Assembly: GCA_030765045.1 (NCBI GenBank)
Contig: CM060967.1
Span: 164,558,751 to 164,622,750, forward strand
Direction of reading: 5' to 3'
DNA: 64,000 bases
Origin: Tenodera sinensis
Lineage: Eukaryota > Arthropoda > Insecta > Mantodea > Mantidae
Shown one piece after another: positions 22,571 to 34,898 of this stretch (the first letter of the stretch is position 1; each line of letters opens with the position of its first letter). The position numbers and the translations under genes were made by a program. The notes beneath the pieces are model-generated. The model was not told where the DNA came from, made no database searches, and was given only the letters and a program-made list of their open reading frames with translations.

Positions 22571-25203
22571 AATGAAGCCTAGGCATTTCGACGATTTGGT
22601 TGTGATTAATTCCACATGTCTCTAAATCTGACATTTGATGTAAAATATATTCCTAGGTGTTTATTTTAAAACAATTCAACGAGTGGTGTATTTATTTATG
22701 TTATGAGGCGCGTGAGGTGAGAGGATGCTAAGGGTGGCAGACCTGAGGAAGACGATAGCAGAGGGCAGGGGCCATAACAACTACAGATTGAAACTTCCCG
22801 GTGGCAGGTCATACAACAGGCTCCCCTCCCCCGCAGCGGGTTTACACATTCCTGGAGGGTAGCATTGGTAGAAGATAAAAATAACTCATTTCTCAGAGAA
22901 ATCAATTGTCAAAAATTGCTATGGGTGATTTCATCAATCATCTAGATTAATTGTCCATTCTTGCCAACTTTTGTACCGTAGTTGAGGTTTATACGATTTT
23001 AGTGCAATTGAGGCGTTTTTACGGCTTTATGGGCAGGTTAAAAGTGTTACAAACTTTTACCAAGAACATAAATTATATTGCATTATGCTGAAACTTAAGC
23101 TTGCTTAGAGGAAGTTAGGGTAATATGGAATAGGCTGGTATTATGGAATAGCCAAGTTACTTGCTTGTTTGGCGCTGATATCAAAGAGTGTCTACTACAA
23201 ATACATCAGAGGTTACTTTCAGACCCCTGTAAGCGGTCTCGCCTGGCTTGTGTTTGAGTGGGAATGATTATCTGATTTCTATTATCAAAAGCGTTTTGCA
23301 GTTTTTAAATATTTATGAAAAACATTTGAATGCAGATATTGCAGCAGGAGTTGGGGTTGGTCAAAACTAGATTAAATATTGCTATAAACGTATGTTCGGA
23401 AACAAATACCTGTTGAAATATGAGCCATTTTAAAATAATGTGCAATGTATGCATATTTGCAATAGGTTTGGCATACACCAATGTCTTGAAATGTGCCCAT
23501 TTCAAAGTTTATTTCCATTGTTATATAAGTGAGAAAATATAGTTAATTCTACCTAATTCTAAAGCTGCCCTCCAAGATATTGGTTCTACAACATGGCCTA
23601 AAATGATGAAGATTAAATAAATACATGATATGATCAAACATAAAGAATCTACATAAAAATATAGTCTTACAATGGTTCACACACTGGCGCTTTGGGTAAT
23701 GAAATGGGTGTAATTTTAGCAAAGAAAGGTTATAAAATTAATTTAGTTGTAAAACAAAATTTCCCTATGAATCAATTAAAAGAACTGTTAAAAGAAAGAT
23801 AACTTCAAATTATAATCAGCAGATAACACTTCGAAATGGAACAAAATTTTGGATGGTCCATCAATACTTCCTAATTCACCAAGAAAATTCTCTGTTGCTG
23901 CATTTCGACTGATCACAGTGATTGAATAAACATCTTTTCAGAATTGGAATAATGGCACCTCGAAATTGTTTTTTGTGCTCCAAAGAAGAAATGGACGTGG
24001 AACAAAAAAAAAAAAAAAAAAAAATGTGAATTCCTTATGGTTTTGAAACTCTAACATCAAATTATTGGGAATCAAGAAGGAGAATGATTTCATTATTAAC
24101 TAGCGATCCGGCCGTGTCATAAAACGACCTTTTTAACAATTCAGATGCTGAAATATTCAGGGTTTGCGTTTACAAAGTTCGAGTTTGAAATTCATGCAAC
24201 AAGTATTTAAAGGTATTTATGGTTCAAATTTAAAGGGAAAACACGCGTGCTCATCCTCTTTAACGTGGGTTGTCACTGTTACCGATATTACCGGTTTCTG
24301 CTTCTACCTGGAGATTCAACTTAATTTTTGCGGAAGATAGACCATTTGTCAATGAGTTTTCATTTTACATCACTATGAAAAATTTACTGTTACAGTACCC
24401 GGCCTTTCCAAAGTCATTTAAGGCATACATAACAACCAAAGGTGCCAAACTTTCAAGAGATGTCTTTCTTCTGGCTCTCTTATCTGTAATGTTTGTTAAA
24501 ATTTATGCTCTACAGCATCTTGGAGAAGTTAGCTTGCTTTTTAGAAATTTGTCATAAAGATATAAACATTAAGAATCTAGCTAAACTAAAACAAACAAAC
24601 ATTTTATGTGCACCGACACGATAACGGTTTGGAATTATTGAGAGCAAGTTCTGAAAGCACGATAGCTGTCTCCAGAACGCGACTTAAACGCTACAATTTG
24701 TGTGCCAATAAAGAGGTAAAAACGAATAGAAAAATAAAATTTGACGTTAAAAACTACATTCCCTACACCTCAAACTGGATCAAAATAATCAAGTGTATCG
24801 GGTGTTTCAGAAATAGGTATCCTGTTCGTAGTTAGATCAGTGATTAAAAGACTACGTTAAGCTGAGATTTAGCCCATTGTTCAAAAATTCTTAATGAAAG
24901 CTACTGCTGGTTGGAATTTAGAGCAATACGTTATTTCAGCATCGTGTTTTACAGTTTCTAATGCGCTCTAAAATTCTTCCGAGTTGACTGAAACTGCAAA
25001 CATAACAAATGTGTTTCCGCTTTTGGAAAGTAACAGGGTTAATGTGCTTATATTAGCACCTTATTTATGCATTTGCTGCTTATCTTTATATCAAGCAATA
25101 ATACAGTCTTGAAAAGCAAAATAGGAACTAGATTACTAAGGTCCCACTTGTATATAGTAATCCAAATTCATTTCACATAAAAAATCTGTGTTGCATTCAC
25201 ATG
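22571..25203. other. No gene recognised; AT-rich
   Basis: Includes a poly-A run at 24004-24024 and two adjacent plus-strand frames (24270-24557, 24608-24835) with ordinary-looking amino-acid mix but no domain I can name. A GC-richer patch lies at 22700-22860. I see no splice-consistent gene model. Confidence 0.4.
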
Positions 25204-26045
25204 ACTTTTTCTACTCTTATACAAACTATTCTTACAAGCTCTTATCCCTCTAACTACTTCACGCTAATCGAGATAGACATTTGCAGAAATTACTGTCTTA
25301 TTGCTAATTTTGTTGTAGGTACAAGGAAAATATTGAAATACAGTAGACTTTAAAGTTTAAGCGATAGTGAAATCTTTTAAAACTGGTCGCTGTATGAAAT
25401 TCCGTTCTCTTTGCATGTCCTAGAGACAAAAAATAACCTCTCATTTGAGAAGAGTAGGTATAAGTATTGCAAAATTGAGAATAAGTAACAAGGAATATCT
25501 CAAAACGATTCACTGCACAAAAAATGCAGAAGACATAAATTGTGTGTTTTGTCAAGATCAGCATTTTTTGTGCAGTAAGATTTTGTCTATCTCTTACGGT
25601 TTACCAGTTACTGAAAAGTCACCCAGGATGAACATTACCAGAACATTTAAGAAGTATATTTCATTTATTATGAAAATGCATGTATCTTAAACATATAGCA
25701 TTTTAATTAAAATCGTTACAGTCATTTTTAATAAAATCAAAAACTTTGAAAAATGTTCCATGTAAAGGCTGAAGGGATTTTTTTAAAAATCTTTGTGTTG
25801 CATTCTTCGAAGACGCTGAACTTAAATACAAAGTTTGGTATTTAACCACTTTTGGTGATCGACGTGGGTGGACACGCGCGCGCGCATGCACGCACACGAA
25901 CGCACACATACACGGACCTTTTTTCTAAAAATGATATTTCTAGACTTAGAAACTCTCAAAGCATGTAACTCCGTTGAAATATTGATATCAAATTTTTGGG
26001 TGGAATGTAATACTTCCGCTACTTAGCATACAGAGTAGAGAAAGT
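25204..26045 (+). mobile_element. F12 element, complete copy
   Basis: 842 bp from a diverged ACTTTTTCTACT (25204-25215) to a perfect AGTAGAGAAAGT (26034-26045). The microsatellite zone at about 25870-25915 is a mixed CG/CA tract. The usual GTGTTGCATTCACATG precedes the 5' terminal repeat. Confidence 0.8.
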
Positions 26046-27853
26046 GAAAATAGTTAAATGGAAAGTCCAAAGTCATTCATGGCCATAACCTCCCCTTGCC
26101 GTTGGACTGTCTGTAATGCATTTGTGAAATTTGGGAAATCCACCTTGTGTAAAATATCTTGTTGACATTTGTCTCAGTTATTATGCAAAATAACAGCAGT
26201 TCCTGCCGAGTTTCAAAGATCTAGGTTTCATGAGTATTTAAATAGTAAACGTTTATTGTGTAAATTCATTATTCTATAATAATATTCCATACGATACATT
26301 TTGAAAAAAATAACACGTCGAAAATTGAGGTTTTACAGAAAATTAATTTACACGGGGCTTAGGTATCACATATTAACTCCTGCTAATATTATTGAAAAGT
26401 ATTACTTTTTCCACTCTCAAAAATTCTTGACCTTTCAAAAGTTAATAATTTATTTCTCAAAATTGCAGCATTATTGAAAAAAGTGAATGATTACTCTCTT
26501 TGGAAAAAATGAGAATGGTATAAAACCTTTGAACCAAATTAGTGAAAAAATTGCATTTTGTCGAGTATTTCGAGTACGAAAAATGTAAAATATTTTCAAA
26601 AAAACAATAAATAAATTTGGACCTGCTTATTAATAAGCATACCTACCCTGTCCATTTATGGCTTCAGCAAACTGATATTTTAATTATGGTAATTGAAAAA
26701 AATACAGTATGTTTTCTTATATCTTAGATTGCTTATCATTCTATTATGAAAATATTTAACTTTTAATTTTTCACAATTTTTGGTGAAATTACACATATAC
26801 TTGCCTTAACTAAATCAATAAGGTGCAGGAGAAGCTTCAAAGCTAAATAAAACCTAGGTAAACAAGCCAGGGACACCGGTGGAATTATTCTAACCCTGTA
26901 CTCCCGCAAATCGAATCGGGGAAATGAAGCAATACGCGTAAACGGGTTGGTAAGAGTAAGCACATCTCCAGGATGTGGGGTAGTTTGTCTATCTTACATT
27001 CAATAGGTCTCAAGTTACTGTATATGTTATTAGGGTGAGCTACCTTCATAAAATGCCTTCCTCGGAAGAAGAATATTGGGAACTCAGGCTCTATGAACCA
27101 TGGGCTCATGTAAACATAAGTTCACTCGCTTCATTCATTCACCCGTGAAATTATCTATTATAGACTATTCCACACATATATAACTTGGTTGAAATCAACC
27201 ATTCATGTGCATAACAATTTCAAACTTCAGCCAATGATAGCCTTCATTCGCGAAAAAATTATCACATTTTATTATCACCTCCTCTGAATTTTAATTACCA
27301 CCTCCTCTGCTTTACTTATGTTATGATCAAGTTACAAAATCTAGCTGTACTGTTCTACGGATGCGCAACAGCATACTTAATTTGACTGAACAGAGTCGCT
27401 ATTCAAATATCAAAAATGGTTGACTCTACGGTGAAGCCTCTAATGCTGAAATAAATAAATAGTTCAAAAAGGGAAACTTCAGAACACAGAATACAACAGG
27501 AAATATGTTTGGAATCAGTTTGAAAATGTTTATACTAAACGAAATTATAAACTAACAGCAGTTACTCCAACTTCTGACATTTTAAAAAATTAGAGCATCA
27601 ATCCTATAGGCCGTGCCAATGGACGCTGAGTATGTATTCATGCTACATGTTTCTTTTAAAAGGTTATTCATTTCAATACAGCATTTAAATAGCATTTCAT
27701 AGGCTATATCATCCTTTAATTCGTGAAATAGTCTTAATAAATGCAATTCGTGATAGTGAAATTCTTAGATAAATTAACAATCACTCCTAGCATTACTTAT
27801 AATCAAAGGACATAAGCAATAATAACGGCCTACACAAAGGTTTGTTGTGTAGA
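26046..27853. other. No gene recognised
   Basis: AT-rich DNA up to the left TIR of the next element. The only open frames are short and lack domains. Confidence 0.5.
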
Positions 27854-27952
27854 CTTAACCGTATATTGCACACCGGTCCAGCGGCGAAGAAAGCCGAAGT
27901 GTTGGAGTCACGTGACTAACATGGCTGGGCGCACAGCTGGGCATCACGTGAC
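27854..27952 (+). repeat. Left TIR of the 27.9-31.2 kb element
   Basis: Pairs with 31148-31248 in inverted orientation. The central 60 bp is nearly identical; the inner end aligns with small gaps. Two CACGTG palindromes lie at 27909-27914 and 27945-27950. Confidence 0.85.
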
Positions 27953-27965
27953 ACTTGCTGCAAAT

Positions 27966-28193
27966 ATGGCTGTCAGTTTGTTATTGAAGGAGCTGTGGCT
28001 TGTTTACTGCATTTTTTATGAAATAAGGTAAGCTATAATTTTTTTGAGATTTGAAATAACCTGTATTTCTTACAAATGCTATCACCAGGTGACCTATTTC
28101 TGTTGTTTCAGAGCCGCAGAGCTGTTGTGTTGTGGCTGCAAGTCAAATTATAACGTTATTAGCTCAAAGAAGATGCACACCAACTATCCTTGA
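27966..28193 (+). other. Possible two-exon small reading frame
   Basis: Just inside the left TIR, ATG at 27966 opens MAVSLLLKELWLVYCIFYE up to a GTAAGC donor (intron from 28028). An acceptor TTGTTTCAG ends at 28111. Joining gives a 47-residue frame ending at the TGA at 28191-28193, with CCGCKSNYN in the second part. The phases agree, but the product matches nothing I know and the pattern could be chance. If real, it would be divergent from the zinc-finger frame at the other end. Confidence 0.2.
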
Positions 28194-29284
28194 GAACCAA
28201 CCGAAATATTTCAGCACAGCATTAGCATCAATTCAGAAGGATCCTGGAGAAAGGTGATAGCAGAGACTTCAGGAAGAGGTAGCTTTCAGAGAATGGTGTC
28301 AAAACAAGAAGATTTTGTCATTTGGGAACTTTTAAAAACGGTGTTCTCTCCATTTGTTATGATTGAAAGTGAAAACTACTTACTGTTTGTGTATGAAAGT
28401 GATTTTATGGCAGTGCTTGAGCACATTGTAGGTTTCAAAGTGTTAGTTTCTTTAGAAGTTAAAGTGTTTTAAAAAGGTGTGTGTATAACAACAGTGTCTT
28501 TCAATCTCAGTAATGATTGGACTTAATTTGAAAATCTGGTGAGTCATTTAAGTCAGTATAAACTATTCGTATGTGATCAGGTAGAGTATATTGCACATGA
28601 AATGCAGAGTAAAACCCACTGTGTAACAGGAAGAAGATAAACATGTGTGTACAGCTTCTGTTAATGAAACAAAAATATACCCTTGTGATTCAGTTATATG
28701 TTCATGCACTGTTTTTTTTACTTATCCTGCTGCTTAAAGTGGTGACCCTAGTTTACCTCATCCCTCTCACTTCAGAAGAATTGTTGCTGGTGTAGGAAGT
28801 AACAAATGATGGATTGCCAAATTGTATACTTAAAACAGACACACAGGTTTGTGTAACTAACATCACATAATGGTCAGTCACACCAACTTGATTTATAGGC
28901 AAGCAATCACTGCATAATAAAATAAAGATTTCTCAACACCTGGAATATTAAAGATAACATGCCATCACTGCTATCTGTTCAGTTTACCAGAGAAAGTAGA
29001 GTATTTAGCGTATTGTAATATATTCTTGAATGTTGATGCCATCAGTTTGCAAACTGCCAAGATGATGAAGTAAGAAATGTCGCTAAACTAGTAATTGTAT
29101 TACGTTTCGTTCATTGTAATCCCGGAATTACTCCCATTATTGTACACTAGCTACTGAAAGTTATCACAGCCGCTCATAAATAATTTATTCTTTGCAAAAT
29201 GGTTGCGCTGTATATTTTCACTTTATGAAGAAAGTATGAACAACTTTTTCCCCATTTAATAAACAACACTTTATTTACCTAGTT
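28194..29284. other. Element interior, nothing recognised
   Basis: A 72-codon plus-strand frame (28254-28472) with no domain; otherwise AT-rich. Confidence 0.4.
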
Positions 29285-29608
29285 TTACATAGGTAATTTA
29301 CAAGTCCTAAACTTCTGAATACACACTTTTATAAATTTTCATCACAAAATAATTGACATTGAACACACACTACTCCTTCAGAATACCAACACTTTTTTGA
29401 GTTACATCACAAAATAATTGGGTTCTGAACTCTTAACTTCCTCTGAATATTAACAGTTTTAACATTTTATGTCTGAAAATTATGAAAATGTAACATACAT
29501 AACTCCTGAATACCAACATTTTATAAGTTTACATCACAAAGTAATTTATATTGAACATACATAACTCCAAAATCCGACACTGTTATAAGTTCACATCACA
29601 AAATAATA
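29285..29608 (+). repeat. Minisatellite, about five 61-65-bp units
   Basis: The word CATCACAAA (once CATTTTATGTCTGAAAA) recurs at about 29340, 29405, 29468, 29532 and 29593. Each is followed by TAATT..., ...GAACA-ACA, AACTCC...GAATACCAACA and TTATAAGTTTA. Spacing is 61-65 bp. Units differ by 20-30 percent by eye, so it is an old array. Confidence 0.8.
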
Positions 29609-30477
29609 AGTATAGGCTCGTTCAACACCATCGGTAAGAGCAACGATAACCAGAACGAGAAAGTGTGGCAAGTATGCGATGAAATACAGTACTGGACGCC
29701 AACAGCTTGTTAGTTTTACTCCCACAATCACAACTCCAGCTTCCCACTGTGTATGTCCTAGAAATAAAAATACAATGCAATGAATAGCAGTATTTTATGT
29801 AGCCTAAGTAATGAGTGTGCCTAGGGGCTAGGTCATATCTATTTTCACTTAAAATATAGACAATTTTAAATGGATTATAATCAATTTCAGTGGTTGTAAA
29901 AAGTATTTAGGTAGCAAGTTTACAATCTTATTACTCTCGTTATCAGCTTTGTTCTGTGTATGGCATATGTGAAGAACAATTAACATTGATTGATCTAAAC
30001 TGGTTTAACTATAGAGTATGAGTGACTTTTTGTGGATTCTCTAACTGCTATGGTTCTCAGTACCCCATTCTACAGAGAGATCCAAATACATGTGAACCGT
30101 AAGCTGTGTTTTTCCACTGTGCACACAGAAACGCGTCACCAGCAGCTGATATACACAAGGTCACGAGTATCATTTGTTTTTCTCTGCTCACAATCAATAT
30201 TGAGTTGACACGATATCGTGTGGCTGTATTACTACTAGTGTGCTTTATTATTTACTCCTGTACTTAGTTACAAAGTGTATTATAGCTCAGTAATTGTTTT
30301 CTACTGCACGATGTGTATTGTGTATGATTCGTATGTGTTAACTCAGTCAGCTCGCCAGGTGTATGGTGCACCATTAGTGGGGAAACAGTTTTAGGCTGAA
30401 TTTTTTTTGAGTCGACAGTTGATGCCCATACATATGTGGATACAATTTTGCCCCATTTCTTTTAAAGAACTGACACG
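29609..30477. other. Element interior, nothing recognised
   Basis: AT-rich sequence without a domain or clear repeat up to the SINE-C insertion. Confidence 0.4.
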
Positions 30478-30605
30478 GAAACCGCCTCCGTAGCGCAGTT
30501 GGTAGCGCGCTTGCCTCTGGTGCAGAGGACCCGAGTTCGATCCCCGGTACCAGCATAGGGATTTTATCCCCTCTGGGAGGACTGGCTCGGGGTGCACTCA
30601 AATAG
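30478..30605 (+). repeat. SINE-C copy, short
   Basis: GCCTCCGTAGCGCAGTTGG (A-box TAGCGCAGTTGG) and GAGTTCGATCCCCGG (B-box) at tRNA spacing, then GGGGTGCACTCA where the copy is truncated. The 5' seven bases do not pair with the 3' end, so it is not a tRNA gene. Confidence 0.8.
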
Positions 30606-30723
30606 AATATACCAATATTACACACAGATATATTCTTCTCAGTTAAACCGTCACTCTCAGGTACTGTTAGCTGCAATTTTAATTTTAGTAAATAGTATAA
30701 TTTAAAATAACTCACATTAGCAC

Positions 30724-31097
30724 TTATTCATGCGAGTTCTCTTGCAGCAAAGATACTGCAATGCTCAGTGTCTCTGCTACCTCTGCCGCCTCAGTTCCTT
30801 CTTTCCAACTCTTGAAGTCTCCAAATGATGAGAATTGCAGTTCATCCAGTTTTACACGTCTATCGTGTATCACTTCCAAGTGTTCGTACAAACTACTTTC
30901 TGATCTTCCTTCAAAGTTGCAACGGCTGCACTTAAAACTGAAGTTTTTGGAGAGTTGCAATCGGTGCAATGGCATTCACTCTCCCAGGGTGAGCTGTGGA
31001 GCTGTGGAAGCGTGACGTCGCAAATGTCTCTGCTTGTACCACCTCCCACACTCAGCGCACATAAATTGTTTTTTTGGCTCACTTCAATCAGTTCCAT
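30724..31097 (-). pseudogene. C2H2 zinc-finger frame of the TIR element, broken
   Basis: The ATG at 31097 opens MELIEVSQKN, then a run of seven A near 31070 shifts the frame. The next frame reads FMCAECGRWYKQRHLRRH, a degenerate C2H2-like finger. An in-frame TGA at 30976-30978 interrupts before KNFSFKCSRCNFEGRSESS, LYEHLEVIHDRR. This second finger has perfect spacing (C-x2-C-x12-H-x4-H). It is followed by FSSFGDFKSWKEGTEAAE and a stop at 30724. An SF-xx-F-xx-WK motif after an N-terminal finger recurs in transposon-derived insect proteins, as far as I recall. The product is truncated well before any catalytic domain. Its place just inside the right TIR suggests that TIR held the promoter. Confidence 0.65.
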
Positions 31098-31147
31098 ATT
31101 GCACTTGCAATCACTTGCGCGTATTTACCTTTCCCGCTCAACTTTCT

Positions 31148-31248
31148 AGTCACGTGATGCATGTCGCGTGACGCCAAGCCATGTTAGTCACGTGACTCCA
31201 ACACTTCGGCTTTCTTCGCCGCTGGACCAGTGTGCATTATAAGGTTAA
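31148..31248 (-). repeat. Right TIR of the 27.9-31.2 kb element
   Basis: Inverted counterpart of 27854-27952. CACGTG boxes lie at 31151-31156 and 31189-31194, nearly the same spacing as on the left. Confidence 0.85.
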
Positions 31249-31435
31249 GTATTAGTAGACATAACCAGTTGTTTACTTCCTGACCTACCGTAAAGGCGCT
31301 TTTCCACGTGGTCTTTCTGTGCTGCGATATCATATTGCATTGTAAATCGCTTGTTAATGGGGACAGAAAATGTTAAGAATTAAAAGGAAGTGATATAGTT
31401 CAACTGTTACTGGACTTTAGGCAGAGTAACAAATT

Positions 31436-31630
31436 ACAAAGTCTGGTATTTAACTGACTTTTCGTTTTCGAGTTACGCTGTTCACACACACACTGATATT
31501 TTTCTAAAATGCTTCTTTTTTTATTCAGTCTTAAAACATATTTCCGGTGAAAAGTCGCATTGGAATGTTTGCATGGAATACAATACCCCTTTGCTTGCAA
31601 TAAGCACGAGGTAGAGAAAGTAAAAAATAG
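31436..31630 (+). mobile_element. F12 3'-end fragment
   Basis: From AAGTCTGGTATTTAACTGAC and CTTTTCGTTTTCGAG through a short CA run to a terminal GTAGAGAAAGTAAAAAATAG. Confidence 0.7.
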
Positions 31631-31685
31631 GTACCAGATAAAAGAACATATTATGCGCATTATTTAAAGCTTATGATGATTCAAA

Positions 31686-31904
31686 TGCATGATAGGCATT
31701 AGTGAAAGATTGCAGAACCCGATATATTGCAGAAGAAACGATCGTTTATTTAAAATTAAGGGTAGAGGACACAGAACCGATGTACGAAAATTTTGCTTTC
31801 TTAATAGACTGGCATGGAATGAATTGCCTATAGCAGTTTTTCAGGGCTGTCCTCTGTCCATGAAGAAATTTAGGAAAAATTTAAATAGAGTAAGTGTTGG
31901 TTAA
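31686..31904 (+). pseudogene. LINE pol extreme C-terminus
   Basis: Frame 31689-31904 reads NDRLFKIKGRGHRTDVRKFC, FLNRLAWNELPIAVFQG, then MKKFRKNLNRVSVG. The series R..F..R....WN.LP.....S...F+..L+ is the usual C-terminal signature after the RT domain in Jockey/CR1-type LINEs. No RT domain precedes it; it is a 5'-truncated copy. The ATG is not a real start. Confidence 0.65.
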
Positions 31905-32099
31905 TTGTTATAAAGGTTACACAGGTTACATAGGTGTATGTTTGACATTTTATAAACTTGTTGTGAATACAACTTGTTATGTTGACAAGACAGAGACGTA
32001 ATTAATGAGTGTAAATTAGTGAAGTGATTAACGATTTTAAAAACTAGCTGTTATATTACAAAATCATAAGCTAGTACAAAGATCCGTGTTACGCATCCT

Positions 32100-32508
<409 letters not shown>

Positions 32509-32652
32509 GAGGTTTGTCAAATTGTCATTGTTACATTATTATTGTTTATTCAATTACTATTGTTTATGCAATTATTTTTATAAAGTTAATTTGTACATTT
32601 AACCCTGCTCTGTGTAATATCCATTTGCACTGAATAAATACATTCACATATT

Positions 32653-32893
32653 ACCAAGCGAGATGACTGCGCGGTAACGTCTATGGTTCACATTCAGGAG
32701 GTCCTGGGTTTGGGAGGGGGTGTCCCTTTAGTGCATAGGTACAAAAGATTTCACTCATCGAGCTGCTAAGTCCCCCCTGAGGACCTTGCTAAAGCGTCAA
32801 GAACAAAGTGGTAGTAGACGTGATAAACGCCTACTCTGACGTTAGCTGTAGTCTTGAGTGCTCAAAGTTCAATAAATTTCAGTTTAGACGTGT
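32653..32893 (+). repeat. SINE-B copy with SINE-A-like tail
   Basis: Head CCAAGCGAGATGACTGCGCG, GGTAACGTCTATGGTTCACA and a B-box-like CTGGGTTTGGG. The middle resembles the SINE-A tail (CTAAGTCCCCCCTGAGGACC). The last 67 bp (from 32827) recurs at 33442-33510. Confidence 0.5.
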
Positions 32894-33510
32894 TTAACCT
32901 TTCACAGCAGGAGAGGTAGAGTATTACGGAGGGTATTCCACACTGAGCCCAAACTGGCTATTGTATGTTAGACTCCTGATAGGAAGGAACGGTGCTACGG
33001 GCGTGAGGGAGCCCGGGCGAGCAGCGAGCCAGCGTGAGGGTCCCTAACGTGTGCTGGAGATTCTTCATCTCGACAACAGGGTTTACCAAGTAGTCACTAA
33101 CCGCATGGGTTCCGAAGGTGGTCTCCCCTGGCAGGCTGGCAACCACAAGGCCATCCATTCGTCGAGAACAGCAGTTATTGTGCGCAAATCCCCACACGGC
33201 AGCGCTAACTTGTCCATCGCCAACACTTTCAACCCAGAAAAACTGGACTGAAGAGAAGATGAAATGAAATGGAGGGACGAAAAACTGGGATGGAATTATC
33301 CTTCCCTGGTGACCCGGGAAAACCCCGAAAACGCGATGAGTCAGAAAGATCCGCCGCGGGAATCAAACCCATGACCTCCCGAATGCGAGCCTCACACGTT
33401 ACCACGGAGCCATCTAGCTCAGTGCTGGTGCATGTAACAGACGCCTAATCTGATGATAGTTGTTGACTCGAGTGCTCAAAGTCCAATACATTTCAGTTTA
33501 GACGAGTTAG
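32827..33510. repeat. Direct repeat pair, about 68 bp, 615 bp apart
   Basis: ACGCCTACTCTGACG...TTTCAGTTTAGACGTGTT (32827-32893) and ACGCCTAATCTGATG...TTTCAGTTTAGACGAGTT (33442-33510) differ at roughly a dozen bases, and CTTTCACAGCAG follows both. Between them are a GC-rich block (32985-33240) and a reversed SINE-B. Confidence 0.6.
33245..33425 (-). repeat. SINE-B copy, reversed
   Basis: The plus strand shows GGGAATCAAACCCATGACC (reversed B-box) and GAGCCTCACACGTTACCACGG (reversed head), matching the 11763 copy. The body has GGTGACCCGGGAAAACCCCG. Confidence 0.7.
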
Positions 33511-34764
33511 GAATAGCCAACTTGAACCTTGTACACTTTCACAGCAGTACTTGGACCAAATGTAAGAAGAATGGTAAACAAGTATTCCGGTTCGTGACTA
33601 TCAGCGGCGGTCAGCTCCCTGGAATGGAACATGACTTTTAAAACACCCTTTTCATAAAAAATAAACAAATAAAAGGCATAACCTTAAAGCAGAAAGGGAA
33701 GGAGAAGGCTATAAAGTGCCTTGTGATTAAGACAAGGTGGGTTTCTAACGCAGTATATGAAAATTTGTCAAACGCTGTTATACGGTTATATCCAGCGGGA
33801 GGGACAGAGATGGAGGTAATCATTTTGCGAAATAAAAGTGTTTACGACGTTGACACATTCCAGCAACTCTGTCCAGGGAATAAAAAGAAATAGCCGTGAG
33901 TGTGCGGTACAAATGACCCAAGCTATAAACAGCTGCGTGCACGCCTGTTCCAGCTTCACGGAATTTAGATACGTTCGTCAACAAGGAAGCTCAGCATCTT
34001 CGAGCTAATGTCTGCTACTATAGGGGAAACACCTTATCTGCAGTTCCCAAGAATGGCCGACATTGCGCTGAACTGCAGTCGACATTGCACCAAAAACCAG
34101 TACTGCAAACTTACATAATAAAAGCATTATTTCTAACCGCAATATCACAGGGCTAAAGTAACTTGCTTTCAAACGATAACAATGCTTGAACATCGTCGCC
34201 ACACAACACACACGAACCTAGTCACCTTCGGCAAATGTTGTTCTGCAATAACACTTTTGGATAAAATCACTTCCGAACGTTAAATATCGCAATGTATATT
34301 TAATGCACTATTATGTAGTGTACACAGAAATAACAACAACGATAAGTGCATATAATGCTCCAAAACAATTCAAGACAAAGCCACGCATACACGAGCAACA
34401 CAATGGCGTCCACAGATTGATTGATTGATTAATTAATACGGCGTCTAAACAGAATCTTGCTTTAAAATCTATCGGCTGGCTTCTCTGTAATGCGTTCATA
34501 ATCAAGGGTTTCTGTGGCAACTGTGGCCGTAGCTTTAGCATGGTTAGGTATATTTTACGAACAGTTGGCGGTACTAATGCAACCTAACAGAGAGAATATC
34601 ACCAAATATCAGTATAAACAGATCGCCCCATAATGGGGGGAAAATGTCACAGTTGGCTTTTGGGGTATTCCAATAAGCTATTTGGTCTCCAGAAGTGGGC
34701 ACTGGGCTCAAAACTGTCTAATAATGTCAAGTAAAATGTTGAAGGTAACACAAGAAATGTCATG
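33511..34764. other. No gene recognised
   Basis: Short frames on both strands without domains. A small ATTGATTGATTGATT run is near 34415-34430. Confidence 0.45.
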
Positions 34765-34852
34765 AGGGAACGAGTGAGATGGTTCTGCTGTAACGGGAGG
34801 TCGTGGGTTCGATCCTTGTGGCTGACCTTCCTGACTCATGTTCTTTTTCTTT

Positions 34853-34898
<46 letters not shown>

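Larger units (their letters stand above)
27854..31248 (-). mobile_element. DNA transposon-like unit with ~100-bp TIRs
   Basis: Long imperfect TIRs (27854-27952 and 31148-31248) bound about 3.4 kb. The core shared by both ends runs from CTTAACC through TGCACAC-GGTCCAGCGGCG, AAGAAAGCCGAAGTGTTGG and AGTCACGTGACTAACATGGC to GCATCACGTGAC. The coding remnant inside is on the minus strand next to the right TIR and shows C2H2 zinc-finger sequence followed by an SF-DF-WKE motif. I associate that arrangement with transposon-derived insect proteins (possibly Mutator/Phantom-like); the superfamily is an inference. A SINE-C copy at 30478-30605 and a minisatellite at 29285-29608 lie inside. The target duplication could not be fixed: the flanks GTGTAGA and TTAGTAGA are only similar. 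Confidence 0.75.

Noticed and set aside
24270..24835. Two adjacent plus-strand frames as one gene
   Set aside because: No domain and no splice signals joining them convincingly.
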